From: Mesodorylaimus sp. YZB2_4
Taxonomy: Eukaryota; Nematoda; Enoplea; Dorylaimida; Dorylaimidae
Assembly: GCA_030248295.1 (NCBI GenBank)
Contig: JASANH010000933.1
Location: 248,001-312,000, forward strand
Length of the DNA: 64,000 nucleotides
Direction: 5' to 3'
Shown: positions 44,985 to 57,036 of the stretch, in pieces
Numbering within the stretch: position 1 is the stretch's first letter
Layout of the letters: each line of letters opens with the position of its first letter
Notes under the pieces: model-generated
What the model saw: the letters and a program-made list of their open reading frames with translations, nothing else
Database searches by the model: none
What the model was told of the DNA's origin: nothing
Program-made: the position numbers and the translations under genes

Positions 44985-47900
44985 GTAAGTCTCAAAAATA
45001 TTTTTGACGTTGATGTGTGTTTGTCGAGCGAGTCACCCTGCGTTATCCAAATAAGGATTACTCACATTGCACTATTGCTCATACGAAATGTCTCTTCGTA
45101 ATAATTAGGGCTTAGAAAAACTATGTTGCAGTTTGAATATTTAAAATATTTATAGAAAACTGGTTTTGTTTTATGTTCTGCACGCCTGATTTGCACTGGA
45201 CTTAGATCCGCAATTTTGCAGTTACTGGGCACTTACCGATATGGCTAATAGAACACATCCCGGCCCAGATTTCATACGCTATAGTCAGTAACAGCGTGAA
45301 AAGTTTTCCTACTTTTTTACGGTTCATGCTTGAGAGCGCAAATAGCAACGAGTGCAGCATCAGCTGTTCCAAATGCAATCCGAGTCTGCAGCCAAGTTTG
45401 CACATACGTACTCGTCCAAAGTCGCTCGGGCGTCAGTCGTCAATCAGCCGTTACGGCAGACTAGAAGGCGCCAGCCTCGTTATAAGCCTAACTCCTGAAG
45501 AATGTGCTCTGGGTTAGTTTTTGGTAAAACGGGATTTCAGGCGTTCCAGTTCCAACTTTTTCATCGTGTCGGTTTCTGCCTAAAATTTACTTCTCTTCAG
45601 CCTCGAGATGCAGGCAGGTTCAGTTTTGTCAAGGCTAGGCTAGGCTAGTATCGGAGATGATGGCCCCGACCGAAATAACACCTGATTGCCACTCATACTT
45701 TGTTGCTATTTTTATCCGTCGAATTGGACATTTGGAGAGACGGCAAACGGGTAGGCCTAGTTTTTAGTTGGGTAGTTAGTTTAGATCGGCCTGGCTGGCT
45801 CCGACTAGGAGGCAAATGGATGGGTTTTTCCAAACCTTCTTTTTTACTCCGATTTGATAAGGAGAGGATGTTTTGACTTATCTTTGAGAACGTGGTCCAT
45901 TGTCAATTAGGCCGCACATGCTTCTTCCTCGAAGACGCTGTCGTTTCGCACGTCTTTCGATGAACTCTGTGTCCTTTTACACGAACGGGGTGCAAGTTCG
46001 CCTAAAGTTCCGTGTTGGCTGCAAACGGAAGCATCCACTATTGATCATTGTCAGCTACAAAGGTTAGCTTGCGGGCTAGCCTGCTTGGCTGCTTCCCGGC
46101 ATTCATGGTCAGATTGCTTCCGTTTGTCGGATAGGGGAACAAAGCAGTATTTCGATGTATGCAGAGTGCCAATGTGGTGAATATGCGGGCCTATTTGATC
46201 GAAATGCGAACCATTTAGCCAAACGTAAACATACATATCGACCCGAATAGCGCGAGACTGGCACCATAAGCTGGCGAGTAGCCCGTTTGGGAGCGTTCTT
46301 TTTCTCATACGACTCGCTCGTCATTTATCTTTAGACATCAGCGAAAAGACTAAAGTCCCAGTTTAGTACGTCTGCATTTCCGCTCAGCTCGTCGACGAGT
46401 CGGCTGTCTCTTTGGCCTCGAGCCGCGACGTCGTTTATGATTTGGAGAATATGTCAACAGCGATCATGTTTTTCTGTTCATTTCGGCATGGCTGGCGCGA
46501 ACTGTGAACTTTGAACGGTGCGGAGACGGCCAACTACAGTAGGGTACCCATTGGTTATTTCAGGTGTCTGGACGTGCTTTTCCCAATCACTCCATAAAAT
46601 AGTCTTTGTTGTCTAGCGACGCTCTGACGCGTCTTGAAGAAGACAATAACTTTTTCGAGTTCAAAACTGGCGGAAACCTTGACTTTTTCACTAGTCTATG
46701 GTTTTTGAGGGCGGTCGGGCGGGTTTTTTAGCTTTTCTTTGCACAAGACGATTGACGGATGGCAGTTTCGCACCTTGTCCTTATCACTGTTGGCATTCGC
46801 CCACTTTGGGCATGCCATTGTCGGCCTTGCCCGCTCTGAGGCAGGGAGGGTGATTATTCTTAGCACACCCATTCTGGCGTGTCTCGCATAGTTATGCGGG
46901 CATATTTTCGTACAGACTCCCTTTTACGACCCGAATGACTGTTATGGTTCTGCCCATTTTTGGAATGCGTACCAGAAATAGTTTACATAACGGGGCGTGT
47001 TCTTGGAGAAAGGTGGATCGAGTGAGTGAATCGGTTCGTATCGTGATAAGGTTATCGCTTTGGCGCGTCCTATCTCTTTTTTGTCACCTGGGAGTTTCCT
47101 ATGGGTCTTTTTAAAATTCCATATTCATATATATTTTTCTTCGTGCGAAAGGACAATTTTCTTTTGGCTGACTAATGTGGTGGTGCCCTGTCGTGATGGC
47201 ATGGCGTAAGGAGCGGCGTTGCGAGACGACGTCATTCTAAGTGATCAATCGGGCATCTCGGGTCGGACGTGCATCTGGCGCGAACTGCACGCACTCGTTG
47301 GATTTAGGTGTTGTGCGGCACGGATGTCTTGCGTCATTGAGATAAGGCGAGTGAACCAACAGACCATACTGTATGAGCAGTGAAACGAGGAAGTTGCACC
47401 TTTTTTGTACTCATTCCTGTTTATGCACCGGCAATGCTGTCAACGCCAACTCTAAAAATGAACACAAATTTACGTGATGTTGGTAGACATATAGGCTTGG
47501 CTCAAAGTCCAGAAGTCCTGGAGGCTTACACAGACGCATTGTTGGACAACAGCAACGTTGTTGGTTAAGAAGACATCACCGCGAGGCTTTGTCGGATCTC
47601 ATTGATCAGTTCCTTTTCGAGGAGCCTCGGCTCGGTTGGGTGAGGGCGGAAGTAGGACGGGGATGCTATAGCGCACGTACGGCAAGAGGAAAGGTCCGCA
47701 GAGCAGGCTGGTTTTTCGATTTTCATTCAGCAATAAAACTCGCCGCTAGCAACGCCAGAAATGGCTCGCCCTCATTGGGTGCTCGCGGTGGCTTAGGCAT
47801 TTTGCACGCCTGTTGCTATGCGAATTTTTGATAAATGCGGAGATCAGCGTTGTCGCACGACCATTTTTGTTCCGCTCATAGTGTTGCTGGCCCAGCAGCT

Positions 47901-48424
47901 TCATAGCTAGTACGCCTTTCGGTGGTGGGTGGCTGGGTATGGTGTGGACGTGGACTTGGCCTGAACGTTTTGCAATTTGCGAACATCGATTTTTGCAGCT
48001 GCCTCCGTTGCCGGGCTTCTAAGCTAGTGCACTGGTGCTGTTGAAACAGCTGTTTTGCTTTGGTCCCAGAAGTAATAGAAAGCGCGAAAACCAAGCTCGC
48101 TAGACGGTTTGGCGAGCGGGGTGGAAGCATTTCCATTTGCACCCAACCAATCCTCCTACGCTCCCCTGTTGGAGCTGCTGTAACTTATCAGTCCCGTTAG
48201 GCCTTGCAGGGTGTTGTATTCCGTGGTCTTGTTTGTTTCTGGTTTCAAGTACGTACTCCTATGAGAGTTTCCACGAATCGACGGGCGCACTTTTTGTTAT
48301 GGAATGTGGGCAGGGCTTGTTTAGAGGGCGGTTTGTTGGCAAGTTCCTTGCTTAATATTGCCTCACCCATTTCATATCATAGGCGTATACAAAGTTTACA
48401 GGAGATAGCTTACTCTCACTACCA
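44985..48424. other. long non-coding stretch, possible 5' intron of SARM1
   Basis: No coding exon is recognised. If P1 is used, this is intron. A few tracts of T- and G-rich unique sequence are seen, no clear repeats. Confidence 0.4.
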
Positions 48425-48432
48425 TTTATAAA
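48425..48432 (+). promoter_or_regulatory. candidate SARM1 TATA box (P2)
   Basis: CCATTTATAAACATGCGC closely resembles P1 (CCATTTATAAATGCGCG). A possible 5' splice site (GATG|GTTAAG) lies near 48539. Confidence 0.35.
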
Positions 48433-48825
48433 CATGCGCAATGGGCGAGGAGGAGGAGAAGGCATTGCGCAAATGTTGACGGGTGCACAGTTACGGAAAG
48501 ACGAACGTCGAGGAGCGTGGGTTCGGCGAAGAAGTGATGGTTAAGTTTACAGTCTTCACCCTTATTTCGTCCGTGTTGTGAAGGGTTTTTTCTCACTGGC
48601 TCAATGGGTCGGCTACACTCTGATGGGCACGTTGTCTTGCATGAGTTACCGTTACGGCAGACGTGCTCGACGTGTCGTTGTTGAGAGATCTCCTTATTTG
48701 ATTTGCGACTAAACCACGAAGAATCGGCATTAGTGATGTTTTGTTAACATTGAGAAGATTCTTCGGAGCGGCAACCGTCTGCAGTTCACTTGGCCCGTTC
48801 GTTTCGCTTCCTCGACGTTGAGTCT

Positions 48826-48965
48826 TATATAAACTCGCACGACCCGATCTCCTTTTGTTTGCCATTCTTTTCCTCCAGTTTGCACCTTTCGCTCGCTAAA
48901 GACTGTGCTCTGACGCAATATTGTGAATGATAGGGTTGAGTATGACGAGGCCTAACTTACTCGAG
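48826..48965 (+). promoter_or_regulatory. candidate proximal SARM1 promoter and coding exon (P3)
   Basis: TATATAAA lies at 48826-48833. About 95 bp downstream an ATG (48927) opens 13 codons (MIGLSMTRPNLLE) that end exactly at CTCGAG|GTAAGC (exon end 48965). Joined to the acceptor TTTTCTAG at 49438, the frame stays open through 18 more codons into the main SARM1 ATG at 49493. A start here would therefore add 31 residues to SARM1. Confidence 0.5.
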
Positions 48966-49492
48966 GTAAGCATTTTTTGCATCCGTCCTATGCGTCGTGA
49001 TAAATCCGCCAAAGTCAGCTCCGCTTCCTGTTGCACTACGAAGAGTGAAGGGAGGAGGAGCTAGACATTACTGGAATCGCACATGTGCTAGTTCAGCTCT
49101 CCCTAATTCGGACTGTTGGTTTTTGCGCTGACATTTTGTAGTCGGTCGATTTTGTTGGCGCGTTTCCCAGAGACGCAGCGAAAGAATGGGAGTACGAAGG
49201 AGGAAGGACCGACACTGGCCGGATGCCCTCGCCATTTTAACTAGTAAAAACGGGTCGAAGGTGGCCTAAAGGGCCGCAAAATGTTTATTCTCTGTACCTC
49301 GCCACCCGCACTTTACTTAGAGAAAGACTCTTTGGGTGCATCCCGTCGTCCATCTCATTATTTACAGCTGCTCTAGTAGTCGCCTTTTCTTCCCACGCTT
49401 CTGACCTCGGGCTAATGCTCTCTTGCCTTGTTTTCTAGAATTCAAAGCATCAAGAAAAACAAGACTGTGTCCCCAACCAGCATAGAGCAGCG

Positions 49493-52400
49493 ATGAATGC
49501 TTCGCAGAAAGATGATACTCAGCAGCAGCAGAAGCTGGACGTGCCCTTGCTCGACGTAGTGGCGACGGAAGAAAAAGAAGCCGGACATAATTCTTCGATC
49601 CCCAGCACACCCGAAGATCCTTCTCCTTCGACCACGCCTGCTTGGCCAGAACCGACCGCAACCATTTCCGCACTGCGTCACCCGCCTGAATCATCGATCC
49701 AAGCCGACGCACCATTAACTGCTACCTGTTCAATGCAGCCCGGTGTCTCGACGGCGTCTAGCCCGGTCCTCGTCTCGCCATCGAGGGAGGGATCGTGCAA
49801 GGACGACGACAGTGGACGAGTCATATTCGATACCGATTTTGAGGCAGAACTGGAGGAGTCCGCTAGCACGAGTGTTGATATTGTGGCCAGTGACGTTGGT
49901 AACGACAGCCAAGTGACGGGGTTCATCGACGAGATCGGGGAGGTCAGCTCGAAAACGGCGCCCATTTTTATACACGTGGCCAACAATGTGTCCACTTCGA
50001 GAAGCAGCAGCACCGTAAGCGACGATGATGACGCGCTTCAAGCCAGTGCCAACACAGTCATCGCCGCCCCCGTCACTTCATTCAGCAGAGACTACACAAC
50101 TGCGGGTGTCACAGTGGTCCGCGCAAATGATGTCTCAGCCCTGGCACCTAGTCACTCGTCCTCAGTCCAGTCCACCCTCCCCATCACAACGTCGGCCGAT
50201 CCCAGCCGTCAAGCATTCTCTCACTTCTTGGTCAGCCAACTCAGCGACACTGAATCGATCGGTTCTGGTGAATCTGATTTGACCACATCGACTGCTACAG
50301 AGTCATGGCAACGTCAGCAAATACCCGGTGCAAGTGGTTTGCCATTCTTCCGGGCACCATCCGTGGTCACTACCGGGCCAGCTTCCGGATCGGCGAGTCG
50401 ACCTTCGCTTTATCATGTGCACAGCCAACTTCCATTATTGCATCAACAGTCGGCTTCGACCAGTGCTGCGGCCGCAGCAGCTGCTGTGCGAGCCTTGTCT
50501 CAAACAGCATTGGCAAGTTTGGAGGACGATTTGGGTGGGGCTAGTCGAACGTCGGTTGTGGCCTATGATTTTCCCAGCCCCCACCCTCACTATTCGGCCA
50601 AACACTTGCACACGGAGCAAGTGGTCTCCAAGCACACCCTGAAGGGCAAGTTGAACAAGTTCCAACGACTGTTGGACAAAGCCTTCGCCTTGATCAACAT
50701 GGGCACCGAGGAGTCGATCATCGAAGGGTGCGGTATCGTGGCCAAGGTCATGGTCAACGCCTGGGTAGCGCCCAAGATCGGTCACGATTTGGCATACGGC
50801 TTGTGCGACTATTTGAGGTAAGATCCTCCTTCGGACACCGATTCGTGAGTGTGACCATGACTCTTACAGGGAGATGACCTATTTCGACTTGCTGCTCCAT
50901 TTCCTTTTGAATCCGGAAACGAAGCAACGAGTGCGACTGGCGGCCGGACGAGCAATGGAGGAATGTTTAAGTGCTCCGAATCGTGACTACATCGCCTCGA
51001 CCGACAGCAGCGGCTCGTCGCATCGATTGGAAAGATTCGTGCAGGTGATCAAATCGTTCAAAGAAGGCGAGGAGCTGCGAGTGGCTGTTTCATTATTGGA
51101 AAGCTTATTCAAGCAGAGTCCGACCACAAACAGTCATCTGATCGAATTGTCGGCTTTGGATTACGTATTGAACGCGTGCAAGGCCACGACTAACTCGCAC
51201 ACACTCCGACACGCCGCACTGGCCTTGGCCAATCTGTCCATGTATTCCGATTCGGAGTGTCAGCAGCGTATGATCAATAAGAACGTTCCCGATTGGCTCT
51301 TCCTCTTGGCCAGTAGTCAGGACGATGTGACGAGGTACTACGCCTGCTTGGCCATTTGCGTATTGGTGTCGAATAAGGAGATCGAGACGGCCGTCACCAA
51401 ATCGGGTACATTGAGCTTGGTCGAGCCTTTCCTTCTCGCTCACAAACCAGCCGACTTCGCCACTTCCGATTACAAGCATTGCCAGGGCAGACCCATGCAA
51501 TGGTTGGCCAAGCTGGTTCCAGTCTTGCACGCCAAGCGACGCGAGTCAAGGGCGATGGCCGCCTTTCACTTCGCCATGGAAGCGGGTATCAAAAAGGACC
51601 AAGAAGCCTTGGGCGTGTTCGAACAGATCGGGGCTGTGGAAGCACTGAAACAAGTCGCCGCCTTGCCCGAGGAGGTGGCGCCTAAATTTGCTAGTTTGGC
51701 CTTGGAAATTGTGGGCGAAGAGGTGCCGTACAAGTTGAGCCATCAAGTGCCCTTGTGGTCCATGGAAGATGTCCAGTATTGGGTGACGCATGTAAGTCAA
51801 CATTGTCGTCATTTCTGGAACCACGCTGCGTTCCTTCTCCTACCTGAATTCGATACTCTAATGGTTTTTTACAAATCCGGTTTTCCAAAAGTCCGTTTTT
51901 TCTAGTCTGATAGTCGTTTTCACTTTCTGCACTGATTTGTGTTCTGTCATTTGGGGACTTGATACGACTGCAGTAACACCTGCCTCAAGTTGAGTCCCTC
52001 TATTTAAGTCCCGTTATCTTTTTAGATCGGGTTCGAGAAATATGCTCACTCGTTCTTCGAACAGAAAGTGGACGGCGATTTATTACTGCTCATCAGCGAT
52101 ACCGAACTGGCCAATGATGTCGGAATGAAGTCCGGTCTACTCAGGAAACGATTCATGCGCGAATTGGAAAGTCTAAAGGTATGCGGCTTGTGTACTGGTT
52201 CTCTTCACTGAAATTCGCCAGCGGGGGGCGGACGGGCTCGAGGGGGTGGGCGACTGGTTTAATTGGCTGGCTCTGATGAATTGATTGCCTGCATCGAATA
52301 CAACCGACTATCTCAGTGCCCGATCCCAGGCTCCTTCCTTCACGGTAGTAGTCAAAAGTTTTTGAAAGCAAAAATCCATTGGCGGGTGGGTCCACTGAGT

Positions 52401-54241
52401 CAGTGGACTTTAAAAACTTTTGGTCGAAACTGCTCCACAAAAGCGTCCTATTTTCCTCAGTGCGGTCTTTACCTCTGTGGCTCGCTACAGCACAGTAGGG
52501 GAGGGAGGACTGTGGCGAGCGTACCTGTCCGGTGCAGACGAGGGAACTAGGCTGGAGACGGAGAAACTAGAAATTCTTACCCAACCAGTTTATAAATCAA
52601 GATCAAGTCTGTCAAAACCAGTGTGAGTGATGGAAGTGACTTGACGTGACGTGTCTGTTTCAGATGGCGGCTGATTACAGCTGCGTGGACGAGACTCAAT
52701 TGGATCGATTTCTAGTCAGTATCAATCCCCTGTTTTCCGTGTATACCTATCGCTTATTAGAAATGGGAGTCGATCGATCGATTTTACCATCTCTGACGGA
52801 CGATATGATGAGGTCAGATTGTGGTATTGCGAATCCAGTGCATCGAGCTCAGTTGCTTCAGTCTGTACAAGGTAGGCGAGGAAACACACCTCTCTTCCTG
52901 GAGTCTCTGGGGGTGTGCCAGGCTAAAAGAATTTAAGGTGAGGGTAACAGGGCGAAGCTGAAGGGGTTGAGCGCGGTTCTCTCCTGCGGATCAGCTGCAG
53001 CATGCGTACTGTTATCGAGTTACAATTTCCGTATGTCTGCGGGCAAGTATGAGCAAGGTCGGCTGGGTTAGAGGGGGTTTTTGGGGGGGGGGGGGGAGGG
53101 GGAGGGGAGGAGGGGTTTAGGGGGGGAGGGGGTAGTGATCAGATCAGATCGCCTAGGCCTGATCTGATTGCGTGGGAGACAGGTCAGGTTTGGGTTGAGT
53201 CGAGTGAGTGAGACTTTTTACATACAATACTGTACAGTTGGCCTGTATTTTTAAGCCAGGGCTGGACCTGAGGTGGGGGGGGGGGTTTCGGGAGTAAGGG
53301 TTCGATGTCCAGGCTGGCCCAACAGGAGGGTTTACCCCTACCCCCGCCTTGCCCATACTTGCTGAGGAGCCTGTGCTGTCTCTCACAGCATGCTCTGACT
53401 CCTAGAATTACTTGACCATTCCAGAATACAAGCACATTGACGACATGGAGGTGGCGCTGTTGAGCAAGCACATCGATATATTCATCAGCTATCGTCGCAG
53501 CACTGGCAATCAATTGGCGAGTTTAATCAAAGTACTTTTGCAATTGCGTGGTTACAAAGTGTTCATCGATGTGGATCGCCTGTACGCGGGTAAATTCGAC
53601 TCATCTTTGCTAAAGAATGTTCAAGCGGCTAAGCATTTCGTCCTGGTCTTGACCCCTCACGCACTCGATCGATGCGTGGACGATGACGACTGCAGCGATT
53701 GGGTCCACAAGGAAGTCCTGTGCGCCTTGGAACACAACAAGAACATCATTCCAGTCTTCGACCCCCAGTTCGAGTGGCCCGATGATCAGTTGTTGCCTGC
53801 GGATATTAGAGGCGTTACGAGGTTCAATGGAGTCCGATGGGTCCATGAGTACCAGGAAGCGTGTGTGGACAAACTGGAGAAGTAAGCGTCGGAGGTGGAG
53901 TTGGGGAAAATGGAGTGTGCAGGGAATCTTCCTATTCCAGGTTCATCGAAGGCGAAATCAATATCGATCGCGGCTACAATGCATCACCTCAACGCAGTCA
54001 GCAACAGCAACAGCAGCATGGTGTCAATTACAGAAGTGCCTCCAAGACCAATTCAGTCAGCAGTTGCGCGGGGAATCAGCAATGCGGCAATGTGCCAGAT
54101 GCTGCCGATTTGAGTAAGTGGTCCTTGCTGTACTCCAAGGGGCAGGCCGTCATCTTATCCTTGTCCTTTCCAGTATTGGAAGCACTGTCGGCGGCCAGCC
54201 GAGGTCGAACATCGAGCCACGATCAGCTGCTGTCTCAGTAG
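49493..54241 (+). CDS. SARM1: SARM1/TIR-1 NAD+ hydrolase
   Basis: SARM1 (TIR-1 in nematodes) is an NAD+-cleaving enzyme that drives axon degeneration and acts in innate immune signalling. Exons 49493-50817, 50870-51791, 52026-52178, 52664-52871, 53425-53881, 53941-54113 and 54174-54241 give 1101 residues. Residues 1-~380 are disordered, rich in Ser/Thr/Pro, with a poly-Ala run near 324. ARM/HEAT repeats follow (~380-730; [29 protein letters not shown]). SAM1 starts at [12 protein letters not shown] and SAM2 ends near residue 869. The TIR domain has [19 protein letters not shown] and [18 protein letters not shown], with the catalytic Glu of [13 protein letters not shown] at 966 (human E642), then [15 protein letters not shown] Gln-rich tail of about 80 residues ends it. 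ARM, SAM, SAM, TIR order is complete, and the long N-terminus matches TIR-1 rather than vertebrate SARM1 (724). The acceptor for the TIR exon is at 53424, not the earlier CCTAG. A non-ATG-limited upstream frame from P3 may extend it. Confidence 0.95.
53071..53135 (+). repeat. G-rich tract in SARM1 intron
   Basis: Runs of 5 to 15 consecutive G on the plus strand, within the intron between the SAM2 and TIR exons. It could form G-quadruplexes in DNA and in the pre-mRNA. A second shorter G run is at about 53275-53287. Confidence 0.6.
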
Positions 54242-54937
54242 CTGATCATAATCGATCGAATCGATGACCTTTGTCCGACCTGATTCGATATCAGCTTTAT
54301 CGCTGTTTACAATAACGCACAGTGCAAATGCATACTTCGACCACCACGCATTACGGGTCCATATATGGACACTTTGATTGGATAGGATCAGTCCCTTTGG
54401 TAATCGCGGATATGAATCTTTGAAAATGTGGGCTGGTGATCCGTCGCTCGGATTATTGCTTCTCTCACTTGTTTTGGGTGGACGAAGCAGTGTACATTTT
54501 TGATGTAAATCTGGTGACATTTTGTGTTGTAATGTACAAAGAGCGTTTGTTGTATTTGATGTTCTTACGCGGATTTCTGGCCTTCGGTTGTTTTATGGGT
54601 ATGGAAAGCCTGTTTTACTTGTGTCCATTCGTGGGAGCTAAAGTAAATGGGACTGAATTCGAGTCGATGTTGAGCCGAGTACTAGATGGGTATTCCTATG
54701 GGAGGAGGGGATGCTCTACGTAGATACAGTATTTTCAGTGAGTGCTCTGAAGCGGTGCGTACTGTATCCTACATAGCACAAACATTGAATCAGCTGGTAC
54801 TAGACTGCTACCGAAAGCGATAACAAAACATGAATACAAGCCGCTAGCCATTGAGTAGGCAACAAATAGCTTAATCAAAACCAGAATAGTTCTACCGATC
54901 GAAAACGTTGTCCCGCGCAAACATCAATCACATTCAT
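54242..54937. other. short intergenic, convergent gene ends
   Basis: SARM1 (plus) and the lectin gene (minus) converge here. It holds both 3' UTRs. An open frame at 54436-54723 with hydrophobic runs has no other support. Confidence 0.45.
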
Positions 54938-56402
54938 TCAGTAGGGGGCAGCTTCGCTTCGGAACTTAACGGGGTCCACTGTGTATCTGACAATGGTTGG
55001 GTCCCGGGGTGGGTGGATGCGTTCAGTATGACGTTTCCTCTGATGACGTACGAGATTGAAAACGATGCCGCCGATAAGTATAGCAGCTATCACAGAAACC
55101 ATGGTGACTCCGATGTACAGACCCACCTTGTCCAACGGTCGCCGGTATCCTGTAAGAAAACATGGTCAATTCTAGGATGCCCCGCCGGGCTACCCCTACC
55201 GCAGGTACAGTATGCGCACTCGAGGGTGAAGGGCACATGATACACTGAAAGATATGTACATCCAGCCACAGCATGAGAGGCACTCTTGACTTTTTGTCAG
55301 TTTCTGGCGGGAACTCAACTGGCAGGCGGCATACAGTATGGCAGGTGTAGGCATCTACCCCCCCCCCCGTTTTAGGCGCTTCAGAGATGCGTGACTGTAT
55401 CTAATCTTTAGAGCATCCTTTAGAGCATCTACTGCGCGTCTTCCACTCGCCTACCCACCTGACTAAGCACATTTTTCTGTTGACAACTCTCAGGATGACG
55501 ACAACTTCAATGCACTGTCACACTCCTGCTTAGTTTTCTGCGCTAGCAGGCGCTCATAAGGGCTAGTATCAGGGTCTAAAAACTTGATGACTATCCGTGC
55601 TGAAGAACATCGCCTGCAGACACACAGGAAACAGGGGTTTACCTTTGGCTAAAGCCAACGCAGCGTCAGCGCAATCGCAATATCTGCTGGCTGTGACTCG
55701 TTTGCAATCGTCGGAGACACGAATAGTGTCATTCTTATCCAAATTGTCTCCGCAGTCCATCGAGCAACTTCTGGTGTCATTGAACGGAGTGAACACGACC
55801 CGGCAGTCGATATCGTCCACCTGACACGCATTCAAATGTTTGGGTAAGGACCCGCCGTCGATTTCGTGCGCTGCCTTTCTCGAACACGTTTCGTTGCCGT
55901 CGAATTCGCATTCACCGTAATCTTGGCTCATACTGTAACCGCAACTCTCCTTCTCCATAGAACACAGTGCTGTATTGATCCACTTGTTAGTGCAAGTGTC
56001 CGATTCGATGCTCAGTACGTTCTTCTTCATTCGAATCACAGCGCAGTCATCCTCGTCCGTCGCATTCAAATCCAAGTTGCCCAAATATGGAAGGGCCATG
56101 TTGGCCGATGTGTGGTCCTTGCCCCAAATCCATTTATGCTTGATCTTGTCGTACCGTAGCCCAATCCAGGCCCTGGCACCGCGGGGCAGTATCGGGGTCA
56201 GCAAGGGTATTTGGTCCGGGTCAACACGGGCCAGACGAGTGTGGTCTTTGTGACATAGCTTATCCGCTTGCTCCCAATCCAGGCTCGATGCTGTCTTTAG
56301 ACCGAAGCAGATATCGTTTATGAGTTCGTAATTGGGAGGGCAGCCGCCTAGGGATAAGGGGAGGGACGTCCCGATGAGGGCCAGAGTGAGAAGGCGCCAC
56401 AT
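54938..56402 (-). CDS. C-type-lectin-domain type I membrane protein
   Basis: Two exons (55643-56402 and 54938-55149) join in phase to 323 residues. A signal peptide (MWRLLTLALIGTSLPLSLGG) leads to a C-type lectin-like domain (~21-150): CPPNYELINDICFGL, ARAWIGLRYDKIKHKWIWG, DEDDCAVIRM, and CTNKWINTALC. The Ca2+/sugar motifs EPN or QPD and WND are absent, so carbohydrate binding is doubtful. A second Cys-rich region with several N-glycosylation sites (NETC, NDTR, NDTI) follows. One membrane helix (~262-285, YIGVTMVSVIAAILIGGIVF) and a basic 38-residue tail end the protein. The role is probably adhesion or recognition. SINE copy D lies in the intron. The single ATG at 56402 is the clear start. 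Confidence 0.85.
55207..55245 (-). repeat. SINE fragment, copy D
   Basis: ATGCGCACTCGAGGGTGAAG, then GGCACAT, is the reverse complement of the body of SINE copy C (around 23281-23305). The tRNA head is not recognisable here. It lies in the intron of the lectin gene. Confidence 0.5.
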
Positions 56403-56802
56403 GAGTTAATCAGTTCGCGGGAATAACTCCGACCAATTGAAGTCGTACTACCCGCTCGGAGATGACTGACAGCTTCGATGCTAGTCAAGACAAAAGTAGT
56501 TTCCTTCCCGTCTTCTATTCGGAAACCACGCATTGCTAAAGTAGGCTTTTATATTCCAACCGCGCATTTGCTCTGGCCTCTTCCAAGGCGATGATACGTT
56601 CGGAAAGCTCGTGCACTTGGGGCCGAGCCAGCTATATCAACATCCAGCTATGTACTATTATGCATGACTGCTTATAAGAATAGGACGCAAAGAGAATAAA
56701 TAAAAGAGAAGATAGCGAGAAGAAACTATCAAACACAAGGACAAACATTGCTGCTCACACTACGCCATACAAAATAAAATCACCTTTAAATCAAGTCCAT
56801 GT
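56403..56802. other. intergenic, no recognisable gene
   Basis: Upstream region of the lectin gene on the minus strand. No exon is recognised. Confidence 0.4.
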
Positions 56803-57036
56803 TCAGGCACACGACTCATTCTCCATCTGACTTTTTTGTTCGACATAAAAACCTTTTTCCAAGCAAAGCTTCAAAATTTTTGAAAAATTTGGATGCTTGC
56901 AAAGCTCAGAATCGCACATACTCTCAAATAAAGGCGATAATTTAATATGCTCCAACGCGTGACTGACCTTCTCGTCCCAACTATGCCTCGGACGTTGGGC
57001 CCCGAGCTCCACGCACATTTGACACATCGACAAAAG
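56803..57036 (-). other. in-frame extension after zinc-finger gene stop
   Basis: Directly after the TAA at 57037-57039, in the same frame and with no gap, the reading frame stays open for 77 codons to a stop at 56803 (LLSMCQMCVELGAQRPRHSW ... ENESCA). The text looks protein-like: it has CxxC (MCQMC), a helix-forming HALEHIKLSPLFESM and balanced composition. It could be a readthrough extension, a coding exon cut off by a recent stop mutation, or chance. No splice site pair removes the stop. Confidence 0.35.

Noticed and set aside
52153..52626. Open frames in the intron between the SAM1 and SAM2 exons of SARM1
   Set aside because: They lie inside an intron with clear splice ends and show no domain.
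53402..53406. CCTAG before AATTACTTGACC as acceptor of the TIR exon
   Set aside because: It puts the TIR exon out of phase with the SAM2 exon. The CCAG at 53421-53424 restores the frame exactly.
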